Shown here: in pieces, positions 44,790 to 58,371 of the stretch
How positions within the stretch are numbered: position 1 is the first letter of the stretch
How the letters are laid out: the number at the start of each line of letters is the position of its first letter
DNA from: Streptomyces griseoluteus
GTDB taxonomy: Bacteria; Actinomycetota; Actinomycetes; Streptomycetales; Streptomycetaceae
Direction of reading: 5' to 3'
DNA length: 64,000 nt
Assembly: GCA_000717735.1 (NCBI GenBank)
Contig: JOBE01000006.1
Coordinates: forward strand, 1-64,000
Notes under the pieces: model-generated
Database searches by the model: none
Told to the model about the DNA's origin: nothing
The model's input: only the letters and a program-made list of their open reading frames with translations
Program-made: the position numbers and the translations under genes

Positions 44790-45443
44790 CTAGAAGTGCG
44801 TCCTGTGGCAGATGTACGCCAGAGTGCCGAGCAGCAGCCGCGCCTGCGGCGGCGCGCCCGCCGTGTCGAGCGTCGGGGGCCGCAGCCAGCGCACCGGACC
44901 GAGCCCGCCCAGGTCCGAAGGGGGAGCGGTGACGTAGCTGCCGGGACCCAGGCCGTGCAGGTCCAGATCGGCGTCGTCCCAGCCCATTCGGTACAGCAGC
45001 TGCGGCAGCTCCGCCGCCGCGCCCGGCGCCACGAAGAACCGCGCCCGGCCGGTCGGCGTCACGCACACGGGCCCCAGCGGCAGCCCCATGCGCTCGAGCC
45101 GTACGAGCGCCGGCCTGCCCGCCGCCTCGGCCACCTCGATCACGTCGAAGGCACGGCCCACCGGCAGCAGCAGCGCCGCGCCCGGATACTCAGACCACGC
45201 CTTGGCCGCGTCGTCGAGTCCGGCGCCGGCCGGGACCGGTTCCGCGAAGGAGAGGGGGTGCGCGCCGGGGGCCGTACACGCCGGATCCCCGCAGGAGCAC
45301 TGGCCGGAGAGGGCCCGTGTGCCGGGAACCACGTCCCAGCCCCACAGTCCTGTGTACTCGGCCACCGCAGTGCACTCCGTGGTGCGCACGCGGCGGCGTG
45401 CGCCGGTCCGCATCTCACGAATGCCGCCGATCGTGAAACCCAT
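44790..45443 (-). CDS. Primase/polymerase N-terminal-like protein
   Basis: 217-residue protein resembling the bifunctional DNA primase/polymerase N-terminal domain. It has an early GLWGWDVVPGTRA, a Cys/His cluster CSCGDPACTAPGAHPLSF, and LLLPVGRAFDVIEVAEAAG where such domains carry catalytic acidic residues. It lacks any helicase part, and the usual DxD metal site is not obvious, so an active polymerase is doubtful. ATG at 45443 with a GGAGGGGG ribosome-binding site. From memory it is conserved between ftsY and nsdA in streptomycetes. Confidence 0.65.
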   Translation of the reverse strand: MGFTIGGIREMRTGARRRVRTTECTAVAEYTGLWGWDVVPGTRALSGQCSCGDPACTAPGAHPLSFAEPVPAGAGLDDAAKAWSEYPGAALLLPVGRAFDVIEVAEAAGRPALVRLERMGLPLGPVCVTPTGRARFFVAPGAAAELPQLLYRMGWDDADLDLHGLGPGSYVTAPPSDLGGLGPVRWLRPPTLDTAGAPPQARLLLGTLAYICHRTHF

Positions 45444-45836
45444 GCCCCCTCCAACGGGTCGAGCGCGCCGGTGGTTACGACTCGGAGCATCATCGTCACC
45501 CTTCGTCACGGTCCGTCCGCCCCATGTGGCGTGCGGTCGTGCTCGGGGTGGTGCGGGCCGGTGCGTGCGCCTCTCCGCGCATCCGTCCGCCGACTCCGGT
45601 TCGTCGCATGTCAAGTGAATCGCGTTCCATGGGCGGCGAGTTCATTCGATGGGGTGGCGAATGGTGGCGTTTCTTGAATCCCCCTCGTGGAGGGGTGATC
45701 GTAGGATTACTTTCGGTACTCGAACCACCGGGGGCCGTTGAGCCCGCGGGTATGCCGGAGGCAACCCGGTTTCCAGTTCGAAGGAGTGCGAACGCCGGAC
45801 GGGTGCCGCGAGACGCGGCATTCTGGTAAGGCTTCG
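45444..45836. other. Intergenic region upstream of nsdA
   Basis: About 390 bp between divergent genes. It contains a small hairpin ATCCCCCTC/AGGGGTGAT at about 45678-45699 and an AT-richer stretch before it, likely part of the nsdA leader or promoter. No convincing gene; an ORF in this span lacks a plausible start and codon bias. Confidence 0.45.
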
Positions 45837-45837
45837 G

Positions 45838-47346
45838 ATGACAGGCAATCAGGTGGATGGGGGCGTTCCAGTGGGCGGCAACGGCGCAGACGGTACGACT
45901 GCCGGCAAGCGCCCGAACGAGCAGCTGGGCTCGTGGTTCGTGCGCAGCGGCTGGTCCAAGGGCGAACTCGCGCGGCAGGTGAACCGCAGGGCACGCCAGA
46001 TGGGCGCGCACCACATCTCCACCGACACCTCGCGCGTACGCCGCTGGCTCGACGGAGAGCAGCCCCGGGAGCCCATCCCGCGCATCCTCTCCGAGCTGTT
46101 CTCCGAGCGCTTCGGCTCCGTCGTCGCCGTCGAGGACCTCGGTCTGCGCACCGCCCACCAGTCGCCCTCCGTCTCCGGCGTCGACCTGCCCTGGGCGGGC
46201 CCGCAGACCGTCGCCCTGCTCAGCGAGTTCTCCCGCAGCGACCTCATGCTCGCCCGGCGCGGCTTCCTCGGCTCCTCCCTGTCGCTCGCCGCGGGCCCCG
46301 CCCTCATCGAACCGATGCAGCGCTGGCTCGTCCCCACCCCCGTCGGCGACATCGAGCGGCCCGACCCCGCCGCGGAGGCCCGCCGCCCCAACCGGCTCTC
46401 CGAGCTCGAACTCGACCTCCTCGAGTCGACCACCGCCATGTTCCGCAAGTGGGACGCCCAGTGCGGCGGCGGACTGCGCCGCAAGGCCGTCGTCGGACAG
46501 CTCCACGAGGTCACCGACCTCCTCCAGGAGTCCCAGCCCGCCGCCACCGCCAAGCGCCTCTTCACCTGTGCCGCCGAACTCGCCGAACTGGCCGGCTGGA
46601 TGAGCTACGACGTCGGCCTCCAGCCCACGGCCCAGAAGTACTTCGTCCTCGCCCTGCACGCTGCCAAGGAAGCCGGCGACAAGCCCCTCGGCTCGTACAT
46701 CCTGTCCTCGATGAGCCGCCAGATGATCCACCTCGGCCGGCCCGACGACGCCCTCGAACTCATCCATCTGGCCCAGTACGGCAGTCGAGACTGCGCCACC
46801 GCGCGCACCCAGGCCATGCTGTATGCGATGGAGGCCCGCGCCTACGCCAACATGGGCCAGCCGTCCAAGTGCAAGCGGGCCGTCCGGATGGCCGAGGACA
46901 CCTTCGCCGACGTCGGCCTCGACGGCGAGCCCGAGCCCGACTGGATCGGCTTCTTCTCCGAGGCCGAGCTCAGCGGCGAGAACTCCCACTCCTACCGCGA
47001 CCTCGCCTATGTCGCGGGCCGCTCTCCGACCTACGCCTCGCTCGCCGAACCCGTCATGGAGCGGGCCGTCGAGCTCTTCGAGAAGGACCCCGACCACCAG
47101 CGGTCGTACGCGCTCAACCTCATCGGCATGGCCACCGTCCACCTCCTCAAGCGCGAGCCCGAGCAGTCCGTCGTCCTCGCGGAGAAGGCCCTCGGAGTCG
47201 CCAAGAGCATCCGCTCCGAGCGGGTCAACACCCGGCTCCGCAAGACCGTCGACCAGGCGGCCCGGGGCTACGGCGACGTCGCCGAGGTCGTCCAGCTCAC
47301 CGACCGGCTCACCCAGCTGCTGCCCGAGGCCGCCGAAGCGGTCTGA
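45838..47346 (+). CDS. nsdA: Negative regulator of differentiation NsdA
   Basis: 502-residue cytosolic protein with an N-terminal helical region that looks like a divergent DNA-binding domain (LGSWFVRSGWSKGELARQVNRRARQMG). TPR-like repeats occupy roughly 200-500 (for example AKRLFTCAAELAELAGWMSYD and AYANMGQPSKCKRAVRMAEDTF). In S. coelicolor, deleting nsdA increases sporulation and antibiotic production; how it acts is not known. Length, sequence style and position beside amtB-glnK support the name. ATG at 45838. Confidence 0.9.
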   Translation: MTGNQVDGGVPVGGNGADGTTAGKRPNEQLGSWFVRSGWSKGELARQVNRRARQMGAHHISTDTSRVRRWLDGEQPREPIPRILSELFSERFGSVVAVEDLGLRTAHQSPSVSGVDLPWAGPQTVALLSEFSRSDLMLARRGFLGSSLSLAAGPALIEPMQRWLVPTPVGDIERPDPAAEARRPNRLSELELDLLESTTAMFRKWDAQCGGGLRRKAVVGQLHEVTDLLQESQPAATAKRLFTCAAELAELAGWMSYDVGLQPTAQKYFVLALHAAKEAGDKPLGSYILSSMSRQMIHLGRPDDALELIHLAQYGSRDCATARTQAMLYAMEARAYANMGQPSKCKRAVRMAEDTFADVGLDGEPEPDWIGFFSEAELSGENSHSYRDLAYVAGRSPTYASLAEPVMERAVELFEKDPDHQRSYALNLIGMATVHLLKREPEQSVVLAEKALGVAKSIRSERVNTRLRKTVDQAARGYGDVAEVVQLTDRLTQLLPEAAEAV

Positions 47347-49453
<2,107 letters not shown>

Positions 49454-49473
49454 GCACACGAAGGAGCCGCCGG

Positions 49474-51942
49474 GTGACGAGCCTCGAAGTCAGCGAAGAG
49501 ACCGAAGATTCGGGACCCGGCGGTTACGCGGCGGCCCGGCTGCTCCTCCTCCACGAGAAGGAGCGGTCCGGGCCGCCGCGCCGTACCGCCCTCGCCCGGC
49601 TCACCGACGACTGGCTGGCCGGGCTCTTCACGGCCGCCGCACCGCCCCGCGGGGTCGCCCTCGTCGCCGTCGGAGGCTACGGCCGCGCCGAACTCTCCCC
49701 CCGCAGCGACCTCGACCTCGTCCTGCTCCACGACGGCAGCGCCGACAAGGCCGCGATCGCCGCCCTCGCCGACCGGATCTGGTACCCCGTCTGGGACCTC
49801 GGACTCGCCCTCGACCACTCCGTCCGCACCCCCGCCGAAGCCCGCGCCACGGCAGGCGAGGACCTCAAGGTCCACCTCGGGCTCCTCGACGCCCGGCCCC
49901 TCGCCGGAGACCACGGACTCGTCGCCGCCCTCCGTACCGCGATCCTCGCGGACTGGCGCAACCAGGCCCCCAAACGCCTCCCCGAGCTCGACGAGCTCTG
50001 CCGGGAACGCGCCGAACGCATGGGCGAGCTGCAGTTCCTCCTCGAACCCGACCTCAAGGAGGCCAGAGGCGGACTCCGCGACGCCCAGGTCCTCCGCGCC
50101 GTCGCCGCCTCCTGGCTCGCCGACGCCCCCCGCGAAGGCCTCGACGCGGCCCGCCGCCGGCTCCTCGACGTCCGCGACGCCCTCCACCTCACCACCGGCC
50201 GCGCCACCGACCGGCTCGCCCTCCAGGAACAGGACGCCGTCGCCGCCGAACTCGGCCTCCTCGACGCCGACACCCTGCTCCGCGAGGTGTACGAGGCCGC
50301 CCGGACCATCTCGTACGCCACCGACGTCACCTGGCGCGAGGTCAACCGCGTCCTCAAGGCACGCTCCGCCCGGCCCCGCCTTCGGGCCCTCCTCACCGGC
50401 CGCGCCGGAAGCGGCCGGGCCGGCGCCGGGAAACCGCCCGTCGAACGCACCCCGCTCGCCGAAGGCGTCGTCGAGATGGACGGCGAGGTCGTCCTCGCCC
50501 GCACCGCCCGCCCCGAGCGCGACCCCGTACTGCCGCTGCGGGCCGCCGCCGCGGCCGCCCAGTCCGCCCTGCCGATCTCCCTGCACGCCGTACGCCACCT
50601 CGCGGCCACCACGAAAGCCCTGCCCGTGCCCTGGCCCGCCGAGGCCCGCGAAGAACTCGTCACCCTGCTCGGCGCGGGCGAGGCCACCATCCCGGTCTGG
50701 GAGGCCCTGGAAGCCGAAGGGCTGATCACCCGGCTGCTCCCCGACTGGGAACGCGTGCGCTGCCGCCCCCAGCGCAACCCCGTCCACACCTGGACCGTCG
50801 ACCGCCACCTCGTCGAGACCGCCGTACGGGCCTCCTCACTCACCCGCCACGTCGGCCGCCCCGACCTCCTCCTCGTCGCCGCCCTCCTCCACGACATCGG
50901 GAAGGGCTGGCCGGGCGACCACTCCGTCGCCGGGGAGACCATCGCCCGCGACCTCGCCACCCGCATCGGCTTCGACCGCGCCGACGTCGCCACCCTCGCC
51001 ACCGCCGTCCGCCACCACCTGCTCCTCGTCGAGACCGCCACCCGGCGCGACCTCGACGACCCCGCCACCGTCCGCTCCGTCGCCACCGCCGTCGGCACCG
51101 TCGGCACCCTGGAGCTGCTGCACGCCCTCACCGAGGCCGACGCGCTCGCCACCGGGCCCGCCGCGTGGTCGTCGTGGCGCGCCTCCCTCGTCGCCGACCT
51201 GGTCAAACGGGTCACGGGCGTCCTCGCGGGCGAGACCCCGCCCGACCCCGAGGCCGCCGCCCCCAGCGCCGAACAGGAACGCCTCGCGGTCGAGGCCCTG
51301 CGCACCGGCGAACCCGTCCTCGCCCTCCACACCGAACCGCTCGCCGCGGAGCCCGAGGAACCGGAGCCCGTCGGCGTCGAGCTCGTCATCGCCCTGCCCG
51401 ACCAGCCCGGCGTCCTCCCCGCCGTCGCCGGCGTCCTCGCCCTGCACCGGCTCACCGTCCGCGCCGCCGACCTGCGCGCCGTGGAACTCCCCGCCGGACT
51501 CGGTGCGGGACCTGGACCCGTCCTCGTCCTCGACTGGCGGGTCGCCGCCGAATACGGTTCCCTCCCCGAGGCCGCCCGGCTCCGCGCCGATCTCGTCCGC
51601 GCCCTCGACGGCACCCTCGACATCCCCGCCCGCCTCGCCGAACGTGAGGCCGCCTACCCGCGCAGGCGCGGCCTCACCGCCCCGCCGCCCCGCGTCACCG
51701 TCGCCGCCGCCGGCTCCCGCCTCGCCACCGTCATCGAGGTCCGCGCCCAGGACGCCCCCGGCCTCCTCCACCGGATCGGCCGCGCCCTGGAAGGAGCGGC
51801 CGTACGGGTCCGCAGCGCCCATGTGTCGACCCTCGGCGCCAACGCCGTGGACACCCTGTACGTGACACGGCCGGACGGCAGCCTGCTGCCGGACGAGGAG
51901 GCGATCGACCTGGCCAGGACCCTCGAGGCGGCGCTCCGCTGA
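49474..51942 (+). CDS. glnD: PII nucleotidyltransferase GlnD
   Basis: 822-residue bifunctional enzyme adding or removing a nucleotide on PII. Nucleotidyltransferase motif GGYGRAELSPRSDLDLVLL at about residues 68-86, a central GlnE-like helical region, an HD phosphohydrolase motif (AALLHDIGKGWPGDHS, His about 473), and two C-terminal ACT domains for glutamine sensing (VIALPDQPGVLPAVAGVLA and EVRAQDAPGLLHRIGRALE). GTG at 49474 with AAGGAG upstream. Actinobacterial GlnD acts as an adenylyltransferase on GlnK. Confidence 0.95.
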   Translation: MTSLEVSEETEDSGPGGYAAARLLLLHEKERSGPPRRTALARLTDDWLAGLFTAAAPPRGVALVAVGGYGRAELSPRSDLDLVLLHDGSADKAAIAALADRIWYPVWDLGLALDHSVRTPAEARATAGEDLKVHLGLLDARPLAGDHGLVAALRTAILADWRNQAPKRLPELDELCRERAERMGELQFLLEPDLKEARGGLRDAQVLRAVAASWLADAPREGLDAARRRLLDVRDALHLTTGRATDRLALQEQDAVAAELGLLDADTLLREVYEAARTISYATDVTWREVNRVLKARSARPRLRALLTGRAGSGRAGAGKPPVERTPLAEGVVEMDGEVVLARTARPERDPVLPLRAAAAAAQSALPISLHAVRHLAATTKALPVPWPAEAREELVTLLGAGEATIPVWEALEAEGLITRLLPDWERVRCRPQRNPVHTWTVDRHLVETAVRASSLTRHVGRPDLLLVAALLHDIGKGWPGDHSVAGETIARDLATRIGFDRADVATLATAVRHHLLLVETATRRDLDDPATVRSVATAVGTVGTLELLHALTEADALATGPAAWSSWRASLVADLVKRVTGVLAGETPPDPEAAAPSAEQERLAVEALRTGEPVLALHTEPLAAEPEEPEPVGVELVIALPDQPGVLPAVAGVLALHRLTVRAADLRAVELPAGLGAGPGPVLVLDWRVAAEYGSLPEAARLRADLVRALDGTLDIPARLAEREAAYPRRRGLTAPPPRVTVAAAGSRLATVIEVRAQDAPGLLHRIGRALEGAAVRVRSAHVSTLGANAVDTLYVTRPDGSLLPDEEAIDLARTLEAALR

Positions 51943-51958
51943 GCCCCGTACCGACCCG

Positions 51959-51986
51959 CCCCGCCCGCCGGATCCGGCGGGCGGGG
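51959..51986 (+). terminator. Terminator after amtB-glnK-glnD
   Basis: Perfect 28-bp palindrome of G+C (CCCCGCCCGCCG, GATC centre, complement), 17 nt past the glnD stop. Confidence 0.8.
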
Positions 51987-52060
51987 GCACACACTTCGAG
52001 CGGCCCGATACCCTGGAGGGCAGTCCCACCGCCCCCGACACCTGAGGATCCGCGACCGCC

Positions 52061-53614
52061 GTGTTCGATACCCTCTCCGACCGCCTTGCAGCGACCTTCA
52101 AGAACCTCCGCGGCAAGGGCCGTCTGTCCGAGGCGGACATCGACGCCACCGCCCGCGAGATCCGCATCGCGCTGCTCGAAGCGGACGTCGCCCTGCCGGT
52201 CGTCCGGTCCTTCATCAAGCAGGTCAAGGAGCGCGCCACCGGCGTCGAGGTCTCCCAGGCCCTGAACCCGGCCCAGCAGGTCATCAAGATCGTCAACGAG
52301 GAGCTCGTCGCCATCCTCGGTGGCGAGACCCGGCGCCTGCGGTTCGCCAAGACCGCGCCGACCGTGATCATGCTCGCCGGTCTCCAGGGTGCCGGTAAGA
52401 CCACCCTCGCCGGAAAGCTCGGCCTCTGGCTGAAGGGTCAGGGCCACTCCCCGCTGCTCGTCGCCTGCGACCTCCAGCGCCCCAACGCCGTCACCCAGCT
52501 CTCCGTCGTCGCCGACCGTGCGGGCGTGGCCTTCTACGGCCCGCAGCCGGGCAACGGCGTCGGTGACCCGGTCCAGGTCGCGAAGGACTCGATCGAGTTC
52601 GCGCGGACCAAGATGTACGACGTCGTCATCGTCGACACCGCCGGCCGCCTCGGCATCGACCAGGAGCTGATGCAGCAGGCCGCGGACATCCGCGACGCGG
52701 TCTCGCCCGACGAGGTCCTCTTCGTCGTCGACGCCATGATCGGTCAGGACGCGGTCAACACCGCCGAGGCCTTCCGCGACGGCGTCGGCTTCGACGGCGT
52801 CGTGCTCTCCAAGCTCGACGGCGACGCCCGCGGTGGTGCCGCGCTCTCCATCGCGCACGTCACCGGCAAGCAGATCATGTTCGCCTCCAACGGCGAGAAG
52901 CTGGACGAGTTCGACGCGTTCCACCCGGACCGCATGGCGTCCCGCATCCTCGGCATGGGCGACATGCTCTCCCTCATCGAGAAGGCGCAGCAGACCTTCG
53001 ACGAGGAAGAGGCCGCCAAGATGGCCTCCAAGCTCGCGTCGAAGAAGGGCCAGGACTTCACCCTGGACGACTTCCTGGCCCAGATGGAGCAGGTCCGCAA
53101 GATGGGCTCCATCTCGAAGCTGCTCGGGATGCTGCCCGGCATGGGCCAGATGAAGGAGCAGATCGCCAACATCGACGAGCGGGACGTCGACCGCACGGCC
53201 GCCATCATCAAGTCGATGACCCCGGCCGAGCGCCAGGACCCGACCGTCATCAACGGCTCCCGCCGCGCCCGTATCGCCAAGGGCTCCGGCGTCGAGGTCA
53301 GCGCGGTCAAGGGCCTGGTCGAGCGGTTCTTCGAGGCCCGCAAGATGATGTCCCGCATGGCCCAGGGCGGCGGCATGCCCGGGATGCCCGGCATGCCGGG
53401 CATGGGTGGCGGTCCCGGTCGGCAGAAGAAGCAGATCAAGCAGGCCAAGGGCAAGCGCAAGAGCGGCAACCCGATGAAGCGGAAGGCCGAGGAGCAGGCC
53501 GCGGCCGAGCGCCGCGAGCAGGCCCAGCAGGGCGGCGCCTTCGGCCTCCCGGCGGCCGGCCAGAGCCCGCAGGACTTCGAACTCCCGGACGAGTTCAAGA
53601 AGTTCATGAGCTGA
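52061..53614 (+). CDS. ffh: Signal recognition particle protein Ffh
   Basis: 517-residue SRP54 homologue that binds 4.5S RNA and signal sequences. Its N domain (FDTLSDRLAATFKNLRGKG) and G domain contain G1 GLQGAGKTTLAGKLG, DTAGRLGID and SKLDGDARGGAAL. The Met-rich M domain includes MLPGMGQMKEQI, SRRARIAKGSG (RNA-binding) and MPGMPGMPGMGGG. GTG start at 52061. FtsY, its receptor, is encoded upstream in this window, and a protease paralogue follows. Confidence 0.97.
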   Translation: MFDTLSDRLAATFKNLRGKGRLSEADIDATAREIRIALLEADVALPVVRSFIKQVKERATGVEVSQALNPAQQVIKIVNEELVAILGGETRRLRFAKTAPTVIMLAGLQGAGKTTLAGKLGLWLKGQGHSPLLVACDLQRPNAVTQLSVVADRAGVAFYGPQPGNGVGDPVQVAKDSIEFARTKMYDVVIVDTAGRLGIDQELMQQAADIRDAVSPDEVLFVVDAMIGQDAVNTAEAFRDGVGFDGVVLSKLDGDARGGAALSIAHVTGKQIMFASNGEKLDEFDAFHPDRMASRILGMGDMLSLIEKAQQTFDEEEAAKMASKLASKKGQDFTLDDFLAQMEQVRKMGSISKLLGMLPGMGQMKEQIANIDERDVDRTAAIIKSMTPAERQDPTVINGSRRARIAKGSGVEVSAVKGLVERFFEARKMMSRMAQGGGMPGMPGMPGMGGGPGRQKKQIKQAKGKRKSGNPMKRKAEEQAAAERREQAQQGGAFGLPAAGQSPQDFELPDEFKKFMS

Positions 53615-53629
53615 TCCGATACGTGCGAG

Positions 53630-53665
53630 GGGCCCGGGACGGTATGAACCGTCCCGGGCCCTTTT
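53630..53665 (+). terminator. Terminator after ffh
   Basis: 14-bp stem GGGCCCGGGACGGT and complement with ATGA loop, followed by a run of four T residues. It is a canonical intrinsic terminator. Confidence 0.9.
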
Positions 53666-53744
53666 CACTCCTCCGGGCCGCCCGGCATGCCGGTTCCGGC
53701 CGACCTTCGGATACTGGATCCGACGTCGGCTTGAGGAGTTCAGC

Positions 53745-55667
<1,923 letters not shown>

Positions 55668-55770
55668 CGCCGGTGCGGTGCGGGGTGGGGCCGTGGCCGG
55701 CGGCCCGGCGGGGCCGGGCGCCGGCTGAGCCGGGTGCCGGTCGGGGCCGGGGCACGTCCTGTCCTGGGCT

Positions 55771-56496
55771 CTACGGCACGCGGGCCACGACGTACCGGAA
55801 GACGTTCGGCATCCACACCGTCCCGTCCGCCCGCACGTGCGGGGCGAGGGCCTCCTCGACCTCCTTCGCCACCTGCGAGAGGTCCGTCGCGCGGACGGCC
55901 TGGTCGAACGCTCCCGTCGACAGCAGACCGCGCACCGCGCTGCCCTCGCTCGCGTATCCGAAGGGACAGGCGACCCGCCCCGAACCCGTCGGCCGCAGCC
56001 CCGCTGCCGCCACCAGCCCGTCCAGGTCCGTCCCGGCCGCCGGCCGGCGGTCCGCGAGCCGGGCCGCGACCCGCAGCACCGGCTCCGTGGCGCACCGCTC
56101 CGGAGGCCCCCACCCCGCGAGCACGACCGCCGCACCCCGTTGCGCCGTACGGGTGAGTGCGACGAGCTCCGGCAGCAGCGCGTCCGTCGCGTGGAAGGCC
56201 GTGATCACGTCGTACGGACCCGCCTCCGGCGGCGCCTCCGTGACCGCGACGCCCTCCGGCAGCCGCTCCCTGGCCAGCTCCGCGCGCGCGTGGTCCCGGT
56301 CCGCGCCGGCCACCCGGGCGCCCCGCGCGGCCGCCATGAGAAGCGCCAGGCCGGAGCCGCAGCCGAGGCCGAGCACCTGTGAGCCCGCGCCCACGCCGAG
56401 GCGGTCGTACACCGCCTCGTAGAGCGGGACGAGCATGCGTTCCTGGATCTCGGCCCAGTCACGCGCGGGGTGGTGCGGGACGAGCGTAGGTGTCAT
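55771..56496 (-). CDS. SAM-dependent methyltransferase
   Basis: 241-residue class I methyltransferase. Motif I is VLGLGCGSGLALLMAAARG (about residues 40-58), followed by GARVAGADRDHARAELA, and motif IV-like PYDVITAFHATDALL. The ATG at 56496 starts MTPTLVPHHPARDW. Substrate unknown; the sequence looks like a small-molecule methyltransferase. It is transcribed towards the FtsH gene and away from the SprT-like gene. Confidence 0.85.
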   Translation of the reverse strand: MTPTLVPHHPARDWAEIQERMLVPLYEAVYDRLGVGAGSQVLGLGCGSGLALLMAAARGARVAGADRDHARAELARERLPEGVAVTEAPPEAGPYDVITAFHATDALLPELVALTRTAQRGAAVVLAGWGPPERCATEPVLRVAARLADRRPAAGTDLDGLVAAAGLRPTGSGRVACPFGYASEGSAVRGLLSTGAFDQAVRATDLSQVAKEVEEALAPHVRADGTVWMPNVFRYVVARVP

Positions 56497-56809
56497 GGAA
56501 AAGTGCTCCGATCCGTGCTCGGACGAAAGCCCCCGTAGCCAGGGAACTGCGCATCCCGGGCGGCGTCCAGTGCTCGCGGCGCACCGATTCGCCCGGGGTG
56601 GGGCCGGTGCGCCGCCTTGCGTACGAACCCGGTAATGTCCTCGCACAGTCCTCCGGACCGCTCAGGCCCCTCAAGGGGGGCGCGCACCCCATGAATGCGC
56701 GCCGGAGCGTATGCGCCACTACGCACCACCTTGACGCGCCCTGCGTGACTTCTCCGCAGTTCTGCGCACTGGCCCTCGTCAGGACGCATCAACGGCAACT
56801 GACGGGTAC
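56497..56809. other. Intergenic region between divergent methyltransferase and SprT-like genes
   Basis: About 310 bp with no convincing gene. It presumably holds both promoters. No strong operator or terminator was seen. Confidence 0.45.
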
Positions 56810-57466
56810 GTGCAAAATATTTGGGATGCCCCGGAATGGAACCCGGCGGCACATCGGCTCGTTGTACACGACGTGAGCACGACACCACCTGTTCTCGCCG
56901 CAGAGCTGGCACAGGCGTGGGCCGACATTCAGCGGCACCACCCCGAGCTGCCCGATCTTGCCGCGCCAGAGTCCCTGATCGGAGAGTCCTCGTCCGCCTG
57001 CGGCGCCGAACTCTCCTTCGAACGACTGCTCCACGAGGCAGTCCACGGCATCGCCGCCGCCCGGGGTGTCCGCGACACCTCCCGCGCCGGCCGCTACCAC
57101 AACCGCAGATTCCTCGCGATCGCCGAGGAGATGGGCCTGGACCACCCCGAGGAGCCACACGCCAGCAGCGGCTTCTCCCTGGTCACGCTCAACCCCGAGG
57201 CGCGGCGGCGCTACCGGCCCACCATCGAGCGGCTGCAGCGCGCCCTCAAGGCCCACACGGTCGCCACGGCGGCCGACACCAAGCGCTCCTTCCGTGGACC
57301 GGCCGCCCGGCACGGCTCCTCCGGCGGCGGCGTGCGCGTCAAGGCCGTCTGCGACTGCGGGCGGAACGTGCGCGTGGTCCCCTCGGTGCTCGCCCAGGCC
57401 CCGATCGTCTGCGGCGGCTGCGGCAAGCCCTTCCGCATCCCGGAGACGGTGGGCGCCGTCGGCTGA
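56810..57466 (+). CDS. SprT-like zinc metalloprotease-family protein
   Basis: 218-residue protein. The HExxH-type zinc motif is [14 protein letters not shown] (about residues 74-87), with a downstream [16 protein letters not shown] that fits the SprT third ligand. The C-terminus has a zinc ribbon ([10 protein letters not shown], then CGGCGKPF). SprT-like proteases elsewhere act on DNA-protein crosslinks, but bacterial forms are mostly uncharacterised. The GTG at 56810 is used; a GTG at 56873 (VSTTPPV) is a plausible alternative. It lies upstream of the rpsP operon, separated by a terminator. Confidence 0.8.
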   Translation: MQNIWDAPEWNPAAHRLVVHDVSTTPPVLAAELAQAWADIQRHHPELPDLAAPESLIGESSSACGAELSFERLLHEAVHGIAAARGVRDTSRAGRYHNRRFLAIAEEMGLDHPEEPHASSGFSLVTLNPEARRRYRPTIERLQRALKAHTVATAADTKRSFRGPAARHGSSGGGVRVKAVCDCGRNVRVVPSVLAQAPIVCGGCGKPFRIPETVGAVG

Positions 57467-57472
57467 CCCCCA

Positions 57473-57500
57473 GGGGGTGCCTCGCCGATCAGGCACCCCC
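57473..57500 (+). terminator. Terminator between the SprT-like gene and rpsP operon
   Basis: GGGGGTGCCT at 57473-57482 pairs with AGGCACCCCC at 57491-57500; 10-bp stem, 8-nt loop. Confidence 0.8.
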
Positions 57501-57507
57501 GCGGCGT

Positions 57508-57517
57508 GTGGCACAAT
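57508..57517 (+). promoter_or_regulatory. Probable extended -10 of the rpsP operon promoter
   Basis: TGGCACAAT just after the terminator and about 135 nt before rpsP resembles the extended -10 found at actinobacterial ribosomal promoters. The -35 match is poor. Confidence 0.4.
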
Positions 57518-57651
57518 GGCTAGCTGTACTCGACAGTCGCACAGGACCCCTCTCTCCTCCGGCTGACGCGTCCATCGGGCATCCGAGTACCGCAACCCCA
57601 CGTGGCATCTCAAAGTGCCCAACCACGTCAAGACCAGGAGACACCACTCCA

Positions 57652-58095
57652 GTGGCAGTCAAGATCAAGCTCAAGCGCCTCGGCAAGATTCGTCAGCCCC
57701 ACTACCGCATCGTCGTCGCCGACTCCCGCACCCGCCGGGACGGTCGCGCGATCGAGGAGATCGGCCTCTACCACCCGACGTACAACCCGTCGCGTATCGA
57801 GGTCGACTCCGAGCGTGCGCAGTACTGGCTGTCCGTCGGCGCCCAGCCGACCGAGCCCGTCCTCGCCATCCTGAAGCTCACGGGTGACTGGCAGAAGGCC
57901 AAGGGCCTCCCGGCCCCCGAGAAGGCCCTGCTCGTCCCCGCGACGAAGGAGGCGAAGCGCGCCTCGTTCGACGAGTTCGCGAAGACCCTCGAGTCCGGCG
58001 ACGACAAGGGTGAGGCCATCACCCCGAAGGCCAAGAAGGCCGACAAGAAGGCTGACGAGGCCGAGGCCGCGTCGACCGAGTCGACCGAGGCCTGA
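57652..58095 (+). CDS. rpsP: 30S ribosomal protein S16
   Basis: 147-residue S16. Core: [25 protein letters not shown] and [13 protein letters not shown], then [12 protein letters not shown]. The C-terminal 60 residues are an actinobacterial Lys/Ala/Glu-rich extension. The GTG at 57652 has AGGAGA upstream. First gene of the rpsP-khpA-rimM-trmD order. Confidence 0.97.
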   Translation: MAVKIKLKRLGKIRQPHYRIVVADSRTRRDGRAIEEIGLYHPTYNPSRIEVDSERAQYWLSVGAQPTEPVLAILKLTGDWQKAKGLPAPEKALLVPATKEAKRASFDEFAKTLESGDDKGEAITPKAKKADKKADEAEAASTESTEA

Positions 58096-58097
58096 GC

Positions 58098-58337
58098 ATG
58101 CTCGAGGAGGCTCTCGAGCACCTCGTGAAGGGCATCGTCGACAACCCCGACGATGTGCAGGTCGCCTCGCGCAACCTGCGCCGTGGCCGCGTGCTGGAGG
58201 TCCGGGTACACCCCGAAGACCTCGGCAAGGTGATCGGCCGTAACGGCCGCACCGCGCGTGCGCTGCGTACCGTCGTGGGCGCCATCGGCGGCCGTGGGAT
58301 CCGGGTCGACCTCGTCGACGTGGACCAGGTCCGCTGA
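58098..58337 (+). CDS. khpA: KH-domain RNA-binding protein KhpA
   Basis: 79-residue single KH domain with the RNA-gripping loop HPEDLGKVIGRNGRTARALRTVVGA (GxNG at residues near 45-50). It partners with KhpB in other bacteria to bind RNAs that control cell division. It starts 2 bp after the rpsP stop, so it is strongly coupled to rpsP. Confidence 0.94.
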   Translation: MLEEALEHLVKGIVDNPDDVQVASRNLRRGRVLEVRVHPEDLGKVIGRNGRTARALRTVVGAIGGRGIRVDLVDVDQVR

Positions 58338-58371
58338 AAAGTCGGCCACATCGGTTGATTGATGTGCCGGC

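Noticed and set aside
45524..45829. A 101-residue ORF just upstream of nsdA
   Set aside because: Poor start context, codon use not typical, and it lies in the probable nsdA leader.
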